Below are positions 8,847-16,930 of a stretch of DNA of 64,000 bases, in pieces (position 1 is the first letter of the stretch; every line of letters starts with the position of its first letter). The stretch comes from Aquisalimonas lutea (GTDB lineage Bacteria > Pseudomonadota > Gammaproteobacteria > Nitrococcales > Aquisalimonadaceae): the NCBI RefSeq assembly GCF_030409225.1, contig NZ_JAUFPK010000005.1, positions 48,900 through 112,899 of the forward strand. Direction: 5' to 3'. A program made the translations under genes and the position numbers. Below the pieces are notes generated by a model. It was not told where the DNA came from and made no database searches. It saw only the letters and a program-made list of their open reading frames with translations.

Positions 8847-9092
8847 CTATTTCTGGTACTTCGCCTTCCACTCGCTGTAGGGCATGCCGTAGACGATCTC
8901 CTTCGCCTCCTCGTCGGTCATCGCCAGGCCGCGCTCCTCGGCGGCGGCGCGGTACCACTTGGACAGGCAGTTGCGGCAGAAGCCGGCCAGGTTCATGAGG
9001 TCCAGGTTCTGGACGTCGGTGCGCTCGCGCAGGTGACTGACGAGCTGCCGGAAGGCCGCGGCCTCCAGCTCGATCCGGGTCTGTTCGTCCAT
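8847..9092 (-). CDS. DUF1244-family small protein
   Basis: This 81-residue soluble alpha-helical protein matches the DUF1244 pattern: an LMNLAGFCRNCLSKWY core with a CxxC pair and the C-terminal MPYSEWKAKYQ. Its function is not established. The ATG at 9092 is chosen over upstream ATGs because AGGAGG precedes it on the minus strand. The CxxC and its place inside a zinc-homeostasis island hint at metal binding or regulation, but no Zur-like site was seen before it. Confidence 0.8.
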   Translation of the reverse strand: MDEQTRIELEAAAFRQLVSHLRERTDVQNLDLMNLAGFCRNCLSKWYRAAAEERGLAMTDEEAKEIVYGMPYSEWKAKYQK

Positions 9093-9150
9093 TGCGGTGC
9101 CTCCTGTCATCGGTGTCGACATGGTGCCCATGCTGCCACAGGGGCCGGGG

Positions 9151-10143
9151 CTACGGGCCCGGGGCCGGCCCTGTCGCCCCGGTGGTGCAGCGTTCGCGGA
9201 TGGTCTCCCGCGTGTTGCGGATCGCTTCCGCGAACGGTCCCTCGGCGTCCGTCGCCTCCGGTGCCACGGCCTCCGCCTCGCTGCAATCGCCGCGCTCCAG
9301 CAGGATCATCGCCAGGTTGTTCCGCAGCACGCCGCGCCGGCTATCCGCCTGCTCCAGGCCGCGGCGGCCGGCGTGTTCCGCTGCGGCCAGATCGCCCTGA
9401 TCGTAGTGGAGGTTCACCAGGGCGATGTGCAGGCCGCCGGAAGCGGGCCAGCGCGTGCGTCCCGTTTCGTAGGCGGCCCGCGCCGCGTCGGTGTGCCCGG
9501 TTTCCTCCAGATCCAGTGCTGCCTGCAGCCAGGTGCCGGGCTCTGCGGTGGCCGGGAGCCGGTCCGGCGGCACCACCACCACGGCCCACCGGTCACTGCG
9601 GCTCCAGGTGCGACGGAAGCGATCCAGCGGGCTGTAGTGCCGCTCGCGTTCTCCGGAGCGCAGAATGAAGGCGTCCTTCTGCGGGTCGTAGCCGACCACC
9701 ACCGCATAGTGCCACACGGGCACCCAGCCCAGGCCGAGGTTCTGGAGCACGAGCACGGGATGGCCGGCGCGCAGCTCCTCCGCCAGGGCATCGAAGGTCC
9801 CCGGAATCCGGTAGGCCACCCGTCCGCGGGCCCGGGCCTGGGCGAGCATCTCCGCCTGCAGCGTGCCCTCCCGGGCGGGGATGAACAGGTCGGATTCCAG
9901 GGCCTCCGGTGTCACCTCGCGGCCGCTCCAGCCCAGCACCTCGGCGAGCGCCGCGGGTCCGCACTGGAGCGCTTCCTGGGGATGGTACGGGACGTCGGTC
10001 AGCTCCAGGTGCGCCTGCGGCTCCTCGCTGAAGGCATCCTCGGCGTCGATCGCCGTGAGAGAGGCACAGCCTCCGAGCAGGCCGGCGACCGCGGCGACCA
10101 GGGATGCAGCGCGCGCCGCCCGGAACCGTGGGTTACAGGACAT
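9151..10143 (-). CDS. C39-like cysteine peptidase lipoprotein with TPR region
   Basis: This 330-residue protein resembles the PA2778 family. A lipobox LLGGC puts lipidation at Cys26. A papain-like C39 domain follows, with Cys61 in QCGPAAL and His145 in VWHYAVVVGYD. The C-terminal part (about residues 210-320) is alanine-rich and helical, like tetratricopeptide repeats. It should act at the periplasmic face of a membrane; the substrate is unknown. Its start shares one base with the stop of the TolC-family gene upstream (TGATG at 10141-10145), so the two are coupled. C39 peptidases and TolC both occur in export systems, but no ABC exporter or membrane-fusion protein is present. Confidence 0.8.
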   Translation of the reverse strand: MSCNPRFRAARAASLVAAVAGLLGGCASLTAIDAEDAFSEEPQAHLELTDVPYHPQEALQCGPAALAEVLGWSGREVTPEALESDLFIPAREGTLQAEMLAQARARGRVAYRIPGTFDALAEELRAGHPVLVLQNLGLGWVPVWHYAVVVGYDPQKDAFILRSGERERHYSPLDRFRRTWSRSDRWAVVVVPPDRLPATAEPGTWLQAALDLEETGHTDAARAAYETGRTRWPASGGLHIALVNLHYDQGDLAAAEHAGRRGLEQADSRRGVLRNNLAMILLERGDCSEAEAVAPEATDAEGPFAEAIRNTRETIRERCTTGATGPAPGP

Positions 10144-11603
10144 CAGCCGTCGTCGCCGGAGCTCTCCGGTCCATTGGATGGCTCCGCTTCGGCGGGGTCG
10201 ACAAGGCTCTCGATCTCGCGTTCCTGCTGTTCCGAGTTGGCCAGGAAGTAGTTGACGTCATCCACGGTGGAGCCGTCGATTCCGGATCCCACGGCGACCT
10301 GGAGCTCGAGATAGTTGAGGAGGTAGTTGTAGCGCGCTTCCGCCAGGTCCCGTTGCGTGGCGAAGCGGTCCCGCTGGACGTTGAGCAGATCCAGGGTGGT
10401 GCGCAGCCCTACCTCCAGCCCCCGCCGGGTGGAGCGCTCGGTGCTGCGTGCCGACTCCAGCGCCTGCTCCAGCGCGCCGATGCGCCGGAGACTGGAAACC
10501 AGGTTCAGGTAGGCGGACTCGGCGTCGAGGCTGGCCTCGCGCTTCGCGTCCACGGACTCCTCGAAGAATGCGTCCCGCTCGGCCCGGGCCTGGCGGACCC
10601 GCGACGACGCGGCGCCGCCCGTGTACAGGGGCATGGTGACGCTGAGACCGACGGCGGCCTGCTCGGAGTCGACCTCGCCCGGGATCTGCCCCGGCTGACT
10701 GCCCGCGAGCCTGTCATCCTGGTAGTTGCGGCCGTAGCTGGCCACCAGATCCACCTGCGGGTAGCGCTCCCCCTGGAGGCGCCGGATCTCGGTGCGGGAG
10801 CGCCGGAACTCGCTCTCCGCCAGCCGCACGTTCAGGTTGTTGCGCCGCGCCCGCTCCGCCCAGGCCTCCGCCGAGTCGGGGGAGGGGGTCTGGGCGGCGA
10901 AGTCTTCCCGCAGCCCGGCGATGTCGCCGGGCCGGCGGCCGATGAGGCTGCGCAGGTTCTCGCGGGCGATCTGCAGCTGATTGCGGGCCTGGAGGCGGTC
11001 GGCCTGAACGCGGTCGTAGCGGGCCTGCGCGGCGTCGCGGTCGGTCACCGTGCCGCTGCCCACTTCCAGCTCCCGTTCGGCGCGCTCCAGCTCCGACTCC
11101 ACGGCCTCCAGCTCCGCGTCCGTGAGCTCCAGGGTGTCCTGGGCCAGGAGCATGTCGAAATAGGCCTGGCTGACCCGCAGCAGGATGTCCTGCTGGCTCC
11201 GGGCGTACTCGAGGCCTGCCTGGTTCTGCAGGATCTCGTTCTGGTCCGCCACGGCGAAGCTTTCCTTGCGGAACAGCGGCTGGGTCACCGACACGCCGGC
11301 GGACCAGCTGTCGTACTCGACACTCTGGCGCGGTGCGCTACCGACCTCGGAGTTCTCCCAGTTGCGGTTGGCGCCGGCCTCCAGGTTGACGTCGGGGAGA
11401 AACAGGGCGCGCGACTGGGCGTCCAGCTCCTCGCTGGCACGCAATCGCGCCCGTGCGGCGCGCAGTTGCGGATCCCTGTCGATGGCGAGGCGGTAGGCCT
11501 CGCTCAGGTCCAGGCGGTCGTCGGCGGCCGCCCCCTGGCTGCCCGCCAGCAGTGGTCCGGCAAGGCAAAGGGCGAGGCCGAGACTCCTTGTGAGTGCACG
11601 CAT
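10143..11603 (-). CDS. TolC-family outer-membrane channel protein
   Basis: This 486-residue outer-membrane efflux protein has a signal peptide (MRALTRSLGLALCLAG...) followed by two TolC repeats. Each repeat starts with a helix-strand pattern such as LDLSEAYRLAIDRDPQLRAA and, near mid-length, RARRNNLNVRLAESEF. The ATG at 11603 is used because it begins the signal peptide. Its partner genes are not in the window; it is followed directly by the C39 peptidase. The C-terminus is acidic and low-complexity. Confidence 0.87.
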   Translation of the reverse strand: MRALTRSLGLALCLAGPLLAGSQGAAADDRLDLSEAYRLAIDRDPQLRAARARLRASEELDAQSRALFLPDVNLEAGANRNWENSEVGSAPRQSVEYDSWSAGVSVTQPLFRKESFAVADQNEILQNQAGLEYARSQQDILLRVSQAYFDMLLAQDTLELTDAELEAVESELERAERELEVGSGTVTDRDAAQARYDRVQADRLQARNQLQIARENLRSLIGRRPGDIAGLREDFAAQTPSPDSAEAWAERARRNNLNVRLAESEFRRSRTEIRRLQGERYPQVDLVASYGRNYQDDRLAGSQPGQIPGEVDSEQAAVGLSVTMPLYTGGAASSRVRQARAERDAFFEESVDAKREASLDAESAYLNLVSSLRRIGALEQALESARSTERSTRRGLEVGLRTTLDLLNVQRDRFATQRDLAEARYNYLLNYLELQVAVGSGIDGSTVDDVNYFLANSEQQEREIESLVDPAEAEPSNGPESSGDDG

Positions 11604-11698
11604 GGTCGGCACGTCTCCGTGAACATCCTGTACGGTTTCGAAAAGCGGGCGCGGTAACCTTATGACGGATCCCGGCCGAGGGCAAGCCGACCGCGCGG

Positions 11699-12220
11699 TC
11701 AGCCGCTTGCCGATCCGGTGGCCGTTCCCGGAGACGGGTCCCTGCAAAGCGGGCACAGGCCGTTGATCTCGATGGTCTGGGAGCTGACCAGGAAGCCCAG
11801 CTCGCCCGCCTTGGCGCTCAGTACCCGGTGGACATCGTTGTCGTCCAGCTCGGCGACGGCGTGGCACTGCTCGCAGATCAGGAACTGGCCGACGTGCGGG
11901 TGAGCCGGGCTGCCGCAGCCGATGTAGGCGTTCAGCGATTCGATCCGGTGAATCAGCCCCTCCTCCAGCAGGAAATCAAGGGCCCGGTAGACCGTCGGCG
12001 GCGCGGCGCTGCGGCGCTCCGCGCGCAGTCGATCCAGCAGGTCGTACGCCTTCACCGGCGCATGCCCGTTCCAGATGAGCTCCAGGACCCGCCGCCGGAT
12101 CGGCGTCAGGCGAACCCCCCTTTGCCGGCATTGGCGTTCGGCCTGCGCGAGTGCATCATCGACACAGTGCCCGTGGTCATGATCCGCGTGCTTGAACGGG
12201 GTAACGACGCTGGTGGCCAT
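11699..12220 (-). CDS. zur: zinc uptake regulator Zur (Fur family)
   Basis: This 173-residue Fur-family repressor has an N-terminal His-rich stretch HADHDHGH (residues 11-18). Its winged helix includes APPTVYRALDFLLEEGLIHRI. Two CxxC pairs (Cys117/Cys120 and Cys156/Cys159) form the structural zinc site. The specific assignment to Zur rests on its neighbours folE2 and znuABC. The start at 12220 begins MATSVVTPF and has GAGGAG upstream; a longer in-frame reading lacks family similarity. A Zur half-site lies upstream at about 12243-12260, suggesting autoregulation. Confidence 0.92.
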   Translation of the reverse strand: MATSVVTPFKHADHDHGHCVDDALAQAERQCRQRGVRLTPIRRRVLELIWNGHAPVKAYDLLDRLRAERRSAAPPTVYRALDFLLEEGLIHRIESLNAYIGCGSPAHPHVGQFLICEQCHAVAELDDNDVHRVLSAKAGELGFLVSSQTIEINGLCPLCRDPSPGTATGSASG

Positions 12221-12242
12221 GGTGCGCTCCTCGCTTCCCTGT

Positions 12243-12260
12243 GCAACACTATAACATGCG
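12243..12260. promoter_or_regulatory. Zur half-site upstream of zur
   Basis: On the minus strand CATGTTATAGTG contains the half-site ATGTTATA shared with the znuA palindrome; the other half is degenerate. It lies between divergent zur (12220) and the aspartic protease gene (12317), so it could affect both. Confidence 0.4.
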
Positions 12261-12316
12261 AGTGCCCGGGCGTGGTGCGCCCGGGATGCCCCGAGCCCCG
12301 GCCTGGAGGTCTCCTT

Positions 12317-12970
12317 ATGCATGGACGCGCGATGCTGACGGCGTTGCTGTTGCTCTTCGGCGTGGCCGCACCGTGGTCAGCGCCGCTGGCGCTGCCGGAC
12401 GTGGCCGTGCAGGCGCTGATGGGCGACCGCGTCGTCATCCGCTGGCAGGGGGCGACGCATCAGCTGGGCGTCGGCGACAGCGTCAACGGTCTGTCCCTGC
12501 TCGCCGCCGACAGCGACGGGGCTGTCTTCGAGTACCGGGGGGAGCGCTTCCAGCGCGGGCTCAGCAACAGGGTGGGCGGCAGCTATGCCGATCCGGCGCC
12601 GCCGGAAGTGCGCATCCGGCCGGACGAGCGGGGCATGTACCGGACCCGCGGGCGGATCAATGGCCGTTCCTCGGAACTCATCGTGGACACCGGCGCCAAC
12701 CTCGTGGCCATGGGCCGCGGCCAGGCGGAGGCGCTGGGCGTGGAGGTCGACGGCGGGCTGCGGCGCCGCGTGGAGACCGCCGGCGGCGTGACCACCGGCT
12801 ACGAGGTGCGCCTGGACCGGGTCTCCGTCGGAGGCGTGGAGGTGCGCAACGTCCCCGCCGTGATCCTGGAAGGCGCGGGCCCGCCGGTACCCCTGCTGGG
12901 CATGTCCTTTCTCGGCCGCGTGAATATGCGCCAGGAGGGTGGCGTCCTGCTGCTGCGCGGGTCGCAGTAG
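12317..12970 (+). CDS. retropepsin-like aspartic protease (clan AA, TIGR02281-like)
   Basis: This 217-residue protein has an N-terminal hydrophobic signal or anchor (residues 5-25), a short beta-rich linker and a single retropepsin-like domain. The catalytic Asp124 is in IVDTGANLVAM. A second hydrophobic-hydrophobic-Gly motif (PLLGMSFL) lies near the C-terminus, as in this family, which must dimerise to be active. The ATG at 12317 has GGAGG seven bases upstream. It probably acts in the periplasm. It is divergent from zur across 96 bp; zinc control is possible but unproven. Confidence 0.85.
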   Translation: MHGRAMLTALLLLFGVAAPWSAPLALPDVAVQALMGDRVVIRWQGATHQLGVGDSVNGLSLLAADSDGAVFEYRGERFQRGLSNRVGGSYADPAPPEVRIRPDERGMYRTRGRINGRSSELIVDTGANLVAMGRGQAEALGVEVDGGLRRRVETAGGVTTGYEVRLDRVSVGGVEVRNVPAVILEGAGPPVPLLGMSFLGRVNMRQEGGVLLLRGSQ

Positions 12971-13160
12971 TCCAGGGCGTCGATGAGCAGCGGGCAACGC
13001 AGCCCGGCGCGGCGATCGCGGGAAGCGGTAACAGGCCTTAAGTATGGGGCGGTTTGGAGAAAGGCGACACCGGCGGTGCCTTCTGTACAATGAGTTCGTT
13101 CGCCCGGCCTGCGTTCGCTGTCCGGCGCTGCCGGCCGCGGTATGTGGCGGGGCGGCCAAT

Positions 13161-13189
13161 TTGACACGATTCAGAAGCTTATCTATTCT
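13161..13189 (+). promoter_or_regulatory. sigma-70 promoter of etfBA
   Basis: TTGACA (13161-13166) and TATTCT (13184-13189) are separated by 17 bp, 103 bp before etfB. The rest of the 321-bp gap 12971-13291 shows no gene. Confidence 0.75.
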
Positions 13190-13291
13190 CACCGCACATT
13201 CGCGAAATGCAGTTTCGCATTGCGGAATATCCGGCCGGTGCCGGAGCCTCAACTGACTGTCGCCAAGCGCACAACGCAGAACGGAGATGCT

Positions 13292-14041
13292 ATGAAGATT
13301 CTGGTGCCTGTGAAGCGCGTGGTGGACTACAACGTGAAAGTCCGCGTCAAGGCGGACGGCAGCGGCGTAGAGACCGCCAACGTCAAGATGTCCATGAACC
13401 CCTTCGACGAGATCGCCGTCGAGGAGGCCGTGCGGCTCAAGGAGAAGGGTGTCGCCGAGGAGGTCGTGGTGGTCTCCATGGGCGTGAGCCAGTGCCAGGA
13501 AACCATCCGCACGGCGCTGGCCATGGGCGGCGACCGGGGCATCCTCGTGGAGACGGACGACGAGCTCGAGCCGCTGGCGGTGGCCAAGATGCTCAAGGGC
13601 CTGGCGGAGAAGGAGAGTCCGGACATGGTCATCCTGGGCAAGCAGGCCATCGATGACGACGCCAACCAGACGGGGCAGATGTTCGCGGCCCTGATGGGCT
13701 GGGGCCAGGGCACCTTCGCCTCGGAGGTGGACATCCAGGACGGCTCCATCCAGGTGACCCGCGAGATCGACGGCGGCGCCGAGACCGTCAAGCTGAAGCT
13801 GCCGGCGGTGGTGACCACGGACCTGCGCCTCAACGAGCCGCGCTATGCCAAGCTGCCCAACATCATGAAGGCCAAGAAGAAGCAGCTGGACACCCTTTCG
13901 CCCGCCGACCTGGGCGTGGATACCACGCCGCGGCTGAAGACCGTCAAGGTCGCCGAGCCGCCGAAGCGCCAGGGCGGCATCAAGGTGGCGGACGTGGCCG
14001 AGCTCGTGGACAAGCTCAAGAACGAAGCGAAGGTGATCTGA
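13292..14041 (+). CDS. etfB: electron transfer flavoprotein beta subunit
   Basis: EtfB (249 residues) binds AMP and, with EtfA, carries electrons from acyl-CoA dehydrogenases to ETF:ubiquinone oxidoreductase. Recognisable blocks are [20 protein letters not shown] at the N-terminus, [19 protein letters not shown], and the family signature around [21 protein letters not shown]. The ATG at 13292 has ACGGAG upstream; longer in-frame readings run back into the promoter. It is followed by etfA after one base. Confidence 0.96.
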   Translation: MKILVPVKRVVDYNVKVRVKADGSGVETANVKMSMNPFDEIAVEEAVRLKEKGVAEEVVVVSMGVSQCQETIRTALAMGGDRGILVETDDELEPLAVAKMLKGLAEKESPDMVILGKQAIDDDANQTGQMFAALMGWGQGTFASEVDIQDGSIQVTREIDGGAETVKLKLPAVVTTDLRLNEPRYAKLPNIMKAKKKQLDTLSPADLGVDTTPRLKTVKVAEPPKRQGGIKVADVAELVDKLKNEAKVI

Positions 14042-14042
14042 C

Positions 14043-14984
14043 ATGACCATTCTCGTGGTAGCGGAACATGACAACGCGCACCTGGCCTCGGCGACCCTGG
14101 GGACGGTGACCGCCGCGAAGGCCATCGGCGGTGACGTGCACGTGCTGGTGGCGGGCAAGGACTGCGGCCCCGTCGCGGAGGCCGCGGCCAAGGTCGACGG
14201 CGTGGCCAAGGTGCTGGTCGCCGATGCCCCTCACTACGAGCACGGCCTGGCGGAGGATCTCGCCAGCCTGGTGGCCGGCATGGCGGGTGACTACGGCCAT
14301 CTCCTGGCACCGGCGACCACCTTCGGCAAGAACTTCATGCCTCGGGTTGCGGCCCTGCTGGACGTGGCCCAGGTCTCCGACATTACGTCGGTGGAATCGG
14401 AGGACACCTTCACGCGCCCGATCTACGCCGGCAACGCCATGGCGACGGTGCAGTCCACGGACGGCATCAAGGTGATCACGGTGCGGCCGACGGCGTTCGA
14501 GCCGGCGGCTGCCGAGGGCGGCTCGGCGGCGGTGGAATCCGTCGAGGCGAGCGAGCACAGCGGCGTCGCGGACTTCGTCAGCCAGGAGCTGACCAAGTCG
14601 GACCGCCCGGAGCTGACCTCGGCCAAGATCGTGGTCTCCGGCGGCCGCGGCATGGGCAGCGGCGAGAACTTCAAGATCCTCGAGGAAGTGGCCGACAAGC
14701 TCAACGCCGCCCTGGGGGCCTCCCGTGCGGCGGTGGACGCCGGGTTCGTGCCCAACGACTACCAGGTGGGCCAGACCGGCAAGATCGTCGCCCCGGATCT
14801 CTACATCGCCGTGGGCATCTCCGGGGCCATCCAGCACCTGGCCGGCATGGAGGGCTCCAAGGTCATCGTCGCCATCAACAAGGACGAGGAGGCGCCGATC
14901 TTCGAGGTGGCCGACTACGGCCTGGTGGCCGACCTGTTCCAGGCGGTGCCGGAGTTCTCCAAGGAGCTGGACAAGGTCCTGTAA
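14043..14984 (+). CDS. etfA: electron transfer flavoprotein alpha subunit
   Basis: EtfA (313 residues) carries the FAD. The C-terminal FAD domain shows [15 protein letters not shown] and the signature [17 protein letters not shown]-type segment followed by [18 protein letters not shown]. It is translationally close to etfB and the operon ends at a strong terminator at 15014-15042. It serves acyl-CoA oxidation together with the thiolase and hydratases in the window. Confidence 0.96.
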   Translation: MTILVVAEHDNAHLASATLGTVTAAKAIGGDVHVLVAGKDCGPVAEAAAKVDGVAKVLVADAPHYEHGLAEDLASLVAGMAGDYGHLLAPATTFGKNFMPRVAALLDVAQVSDITSVESEDTFTRPIYAGNAMATVQSTDGIKVITVRPTAFEPAAAEGGSAAVESVEASEHSGVADFVSQELTKSDRPELTSAKIVVSGGRGMGSGENFKILEEVADKLNAALGASRAAVDAGFVPNDYQVGQTGKIVAPDLYIAVGISGAIQHLAGMEGSKVIVAINKDEEAPIFEVADYGLVADLFQAVPEFSKELDKVL

Positions 14985-15013
14985 GGGGGCGTGAACCATC
15001 CGGCAGCACACGA

Positions 15014-15042
15014 CGGGACGCTCTTCGGAGTGTCCCGTTTTT
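15014..15042 (+). terminator. intrinsic terminator of etfBA
   Basis: A 10-bp stem (15014-15023 with 15028-15037, one G-T pair) closed by a TTCG tetraloop is followed by five T. It is the clearest terminator in the window. Confidence 0.9.
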
Positions 15043-15105
15043 GTTTCCGGTAAGGTGATGTCTACGCCGGGCGTGACGATGTGGTTGCCGGCGGCTTGCG
15101 GTTGG

Positions 15106-15323
15106 GTCGTTGCATGAAGGCAGGGGGATCGGTTGGGCTCCGGAGTTCCGCTTACGGAAGCGAAGCTTCCTACCCTCCGCTCCGGGCTGGCCTGGCGACA
15201 GCACATCCCTGTGCTGACGCCAGGTCGCTTCATCCCTGAAGCGCGACCCCTCCGGGGCCGGGCGCCCTGCGCTCCGGCGCTCCACAAGTCGCCCAGCCGA
15301 TCCCCCTGCCTCCATGCAACGAC
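15106..15323. repeat. A-type element, copy A2
   Basis: Arms 15106-15138 and 15291-15323 (33 bp) are reverse complements with two mismatches. The core aligns with copy A1 in the same orientation, but its stems have different sequences that still pair: GGAAGC-GAA-GCTTCC, CCTGGCG/CGCCAGG (15191-15224) and GGTCGCTTCA/TGAAGCGCGACC. A 20-bp motif starting GGCTTGCGG lies just outside at 15093-15112 and recurs at 29562-29581. Confidence 0.85.
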
Positions 15324-15357
15324 GGGCATGGGGCAGCTGCGCGCTTGTTTGTTCCCC

Positions 15358-15557
15358 GTCGTCTTGCGGAGGCGGGTGCTTGGCCTGGGCGACTAACGGA
15401 GCCCCGGAGCGCAGGCCGTCCGGCCCCGAAGGGGTGGCGGCAGGGATGCCGCCACCGGCTGTCAGCACAGGGATGTGCTGTCAGCCGGCCAGGCCGGAGC
15501 GGAGGAATCAGGCGGAGTTCCGGAGCCCAGGCCAAACACCCGTCTCCACAAGACGAC
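15358..15557. repeat. A-type element, copy A3 (inverted relative to A2)
   Basis: Arms 15358-15390 and 15525-15557 (33 bp) pair with three mismatches. The core is inverted relative to A2. It contains hairpins 15433-15456 (loop AGGGAT) and 15463-15480 (loop GGGA). With A2 it fills most of the 650-bp gap between etfA and the CoA-transferase gene; the remainder (15558-15634) shows no clear feature. Confidence 0.85.
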
Positions 15558-15634
15558 CCGTCCGTAAGCCGATATCCGATGGACCGGACAATCGCCGAGC
15601 TCACGATTCGTGACCGCGCAGGAGCACGAAAGCC

Positions 15635-16855
15635 ATGACCAAGGTTCTCGAACACATCCGGGTTCTCGATCTCAGCCGGATCCTGGCCGGCCCCTGGGCC
15701 GGGCAGTTGTTCGCCGACCTGGGCGCGGAGGTGATCAAGGTCGAGCGGCCCGGGCGCGGGGATGATACCCGCGGGTGGGGGCCGCCCTACCTGGAGGACG
15801 AGCACGGCCATCCCGCTGCCTCCGCCTATTACCTGTCCTGCAACCGCGGCAAGCAGTCCGTGGCCATCGACATCACCACCGCCGACGGCCAGGCCCTGGT
15901 GCGGGAGCTGGCCGCGCGCAGCGACATCCTGCTGGAGAACTACAAGGTGGGCGGCCTGGCCCGCTACGGTCTGGACTACGCCAGCCTGGCGGCGGTGAAT
16001 CCCGGGCTGATCTACTGCTCCATCACCGGCTTCGGCCATACCGGACCCTACCGCGAGCGCGCCGGCTACGACTTCCTCCTGCAGGCCATGGGCGGGCTCA
16101 TGAGCATCACCGGCGCGCCCGACGCCGAGGGCGGCGAGCCCACCAAGGCCGGCGTCGCCCTGACCGACATCCTCACCGGCATGTACGCCGCCGTCGCCAG
16201 CCTCGGTGCCCTGGCGCACCGGGAGCGCACCGGCGAGGGGCAGCATATCGACCTGGCGCTGCTGGACGTCCAGGTGGCCACGCTGGCGAACCAGGCCATG
16301 AACTACCTGGTCACCGGCGAGGCGCCCGGGCGCATGGGCAATGCCCATCCCAACATCGTGCCGTACCAGACCTTCCCCACCCGGGACGGCCACCTGGTGC
16401 TTACCGTGGGCAATGATGACCAGTTCCGGCGCCTGTGCGAGACCATGGGGCGCCCCGATTTGCCCGCCGACCCCCGTTACGCCACCAATGCCGGGCGCGT
16501 GGCGGGCCGCGCCGAGCTGGTCCCCGAGCTCACCGCCGTGTTCCGGACGCGCACCACCGACGCCTGGCTGGCGGACCTGGAGGCGGCCGGCGTGCCCTGC
16601 GGCCCCGTGAACAGCATCGACCGCGTGTTCGCGGATCCGCAGGTCCGGGCGCGGGGCATGCAGACCACCGCGGAGCATCCGCAGCTCGGCCCCGTTCCCG
16701 GGGTTGCCAATCCCATCCGCTATTCCGCCACGCCGCTGGGAACCGGGTCGCCTGCGCCAGGTCTGGGCGAGCACACGGATCCGGTTCTGGAGCAGGTCCT
16801 GGGCTACTCCGGGGAAGCCCTCACCGCCCTGCGCCGCCGGGGTGTGATCGACTGA
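15635..16855 (+). CDS. class III CoA-transferase (CaiB/BaiF family)
   Basis: This 406-residue family III CoA-transferase moves CoA between carboxylic acids. LDLSRILAGPWAGQ and DLGAEVIKVERPGRGD begin the protein. The catalytic Asp is in AGVALTDILTGMYA, around residue 180. The pattern resembles succinyl-CoA:glutarate-type members, but the substrate pair cannot be read off. It is 75 bp upstream of a TPP enzyme and a crotonase in the same direction, suggesting a three-gene pathway for a carboxylic acid through its CoA ester (inference). Confidence 0.9.
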   Translation: MTKVLEHIRVLDLSRILAGPWAGQLFADLGAEVIKVERPGRGDDTRGWGPPYLEDEHGHPAASAYYLSCNRGKQSVAIDITTADGQALVRELAARSDILLENYKVGGLARYGLDYASLAAVNPGLIYCSITGFGHTGPYRERAGYDFLLQAMGGLMSITGAPDAEGGEPTKAGVALTDILTGMYAAVASLGALAHRERTGEGQHIDLALLDVQVATLANQAMNYLVTGEAPGRMGNAHPNIVPYQTFPTRDGHLVLTVGNDDQFRRLCETMGRPDLPADPRYATNAGRVAGRAELVPELTAVFRTRTTDAWLADLEAAGVPCGPVNSIDRVFADPQVRARGMQTTAEHPQLGPVPGVANPIRYSATPLGTGSPAPGLGEHTDPVLEQVLGYSGEALTALRRRGVID

Positions 16856-16930
16856 CTTTGACGCCGACGAGCGGCTGCGGTCTGATGGTCGGCAATACGT
16901 CCTGAAAGGTCGGTGAGGGGAGCTGTACGC

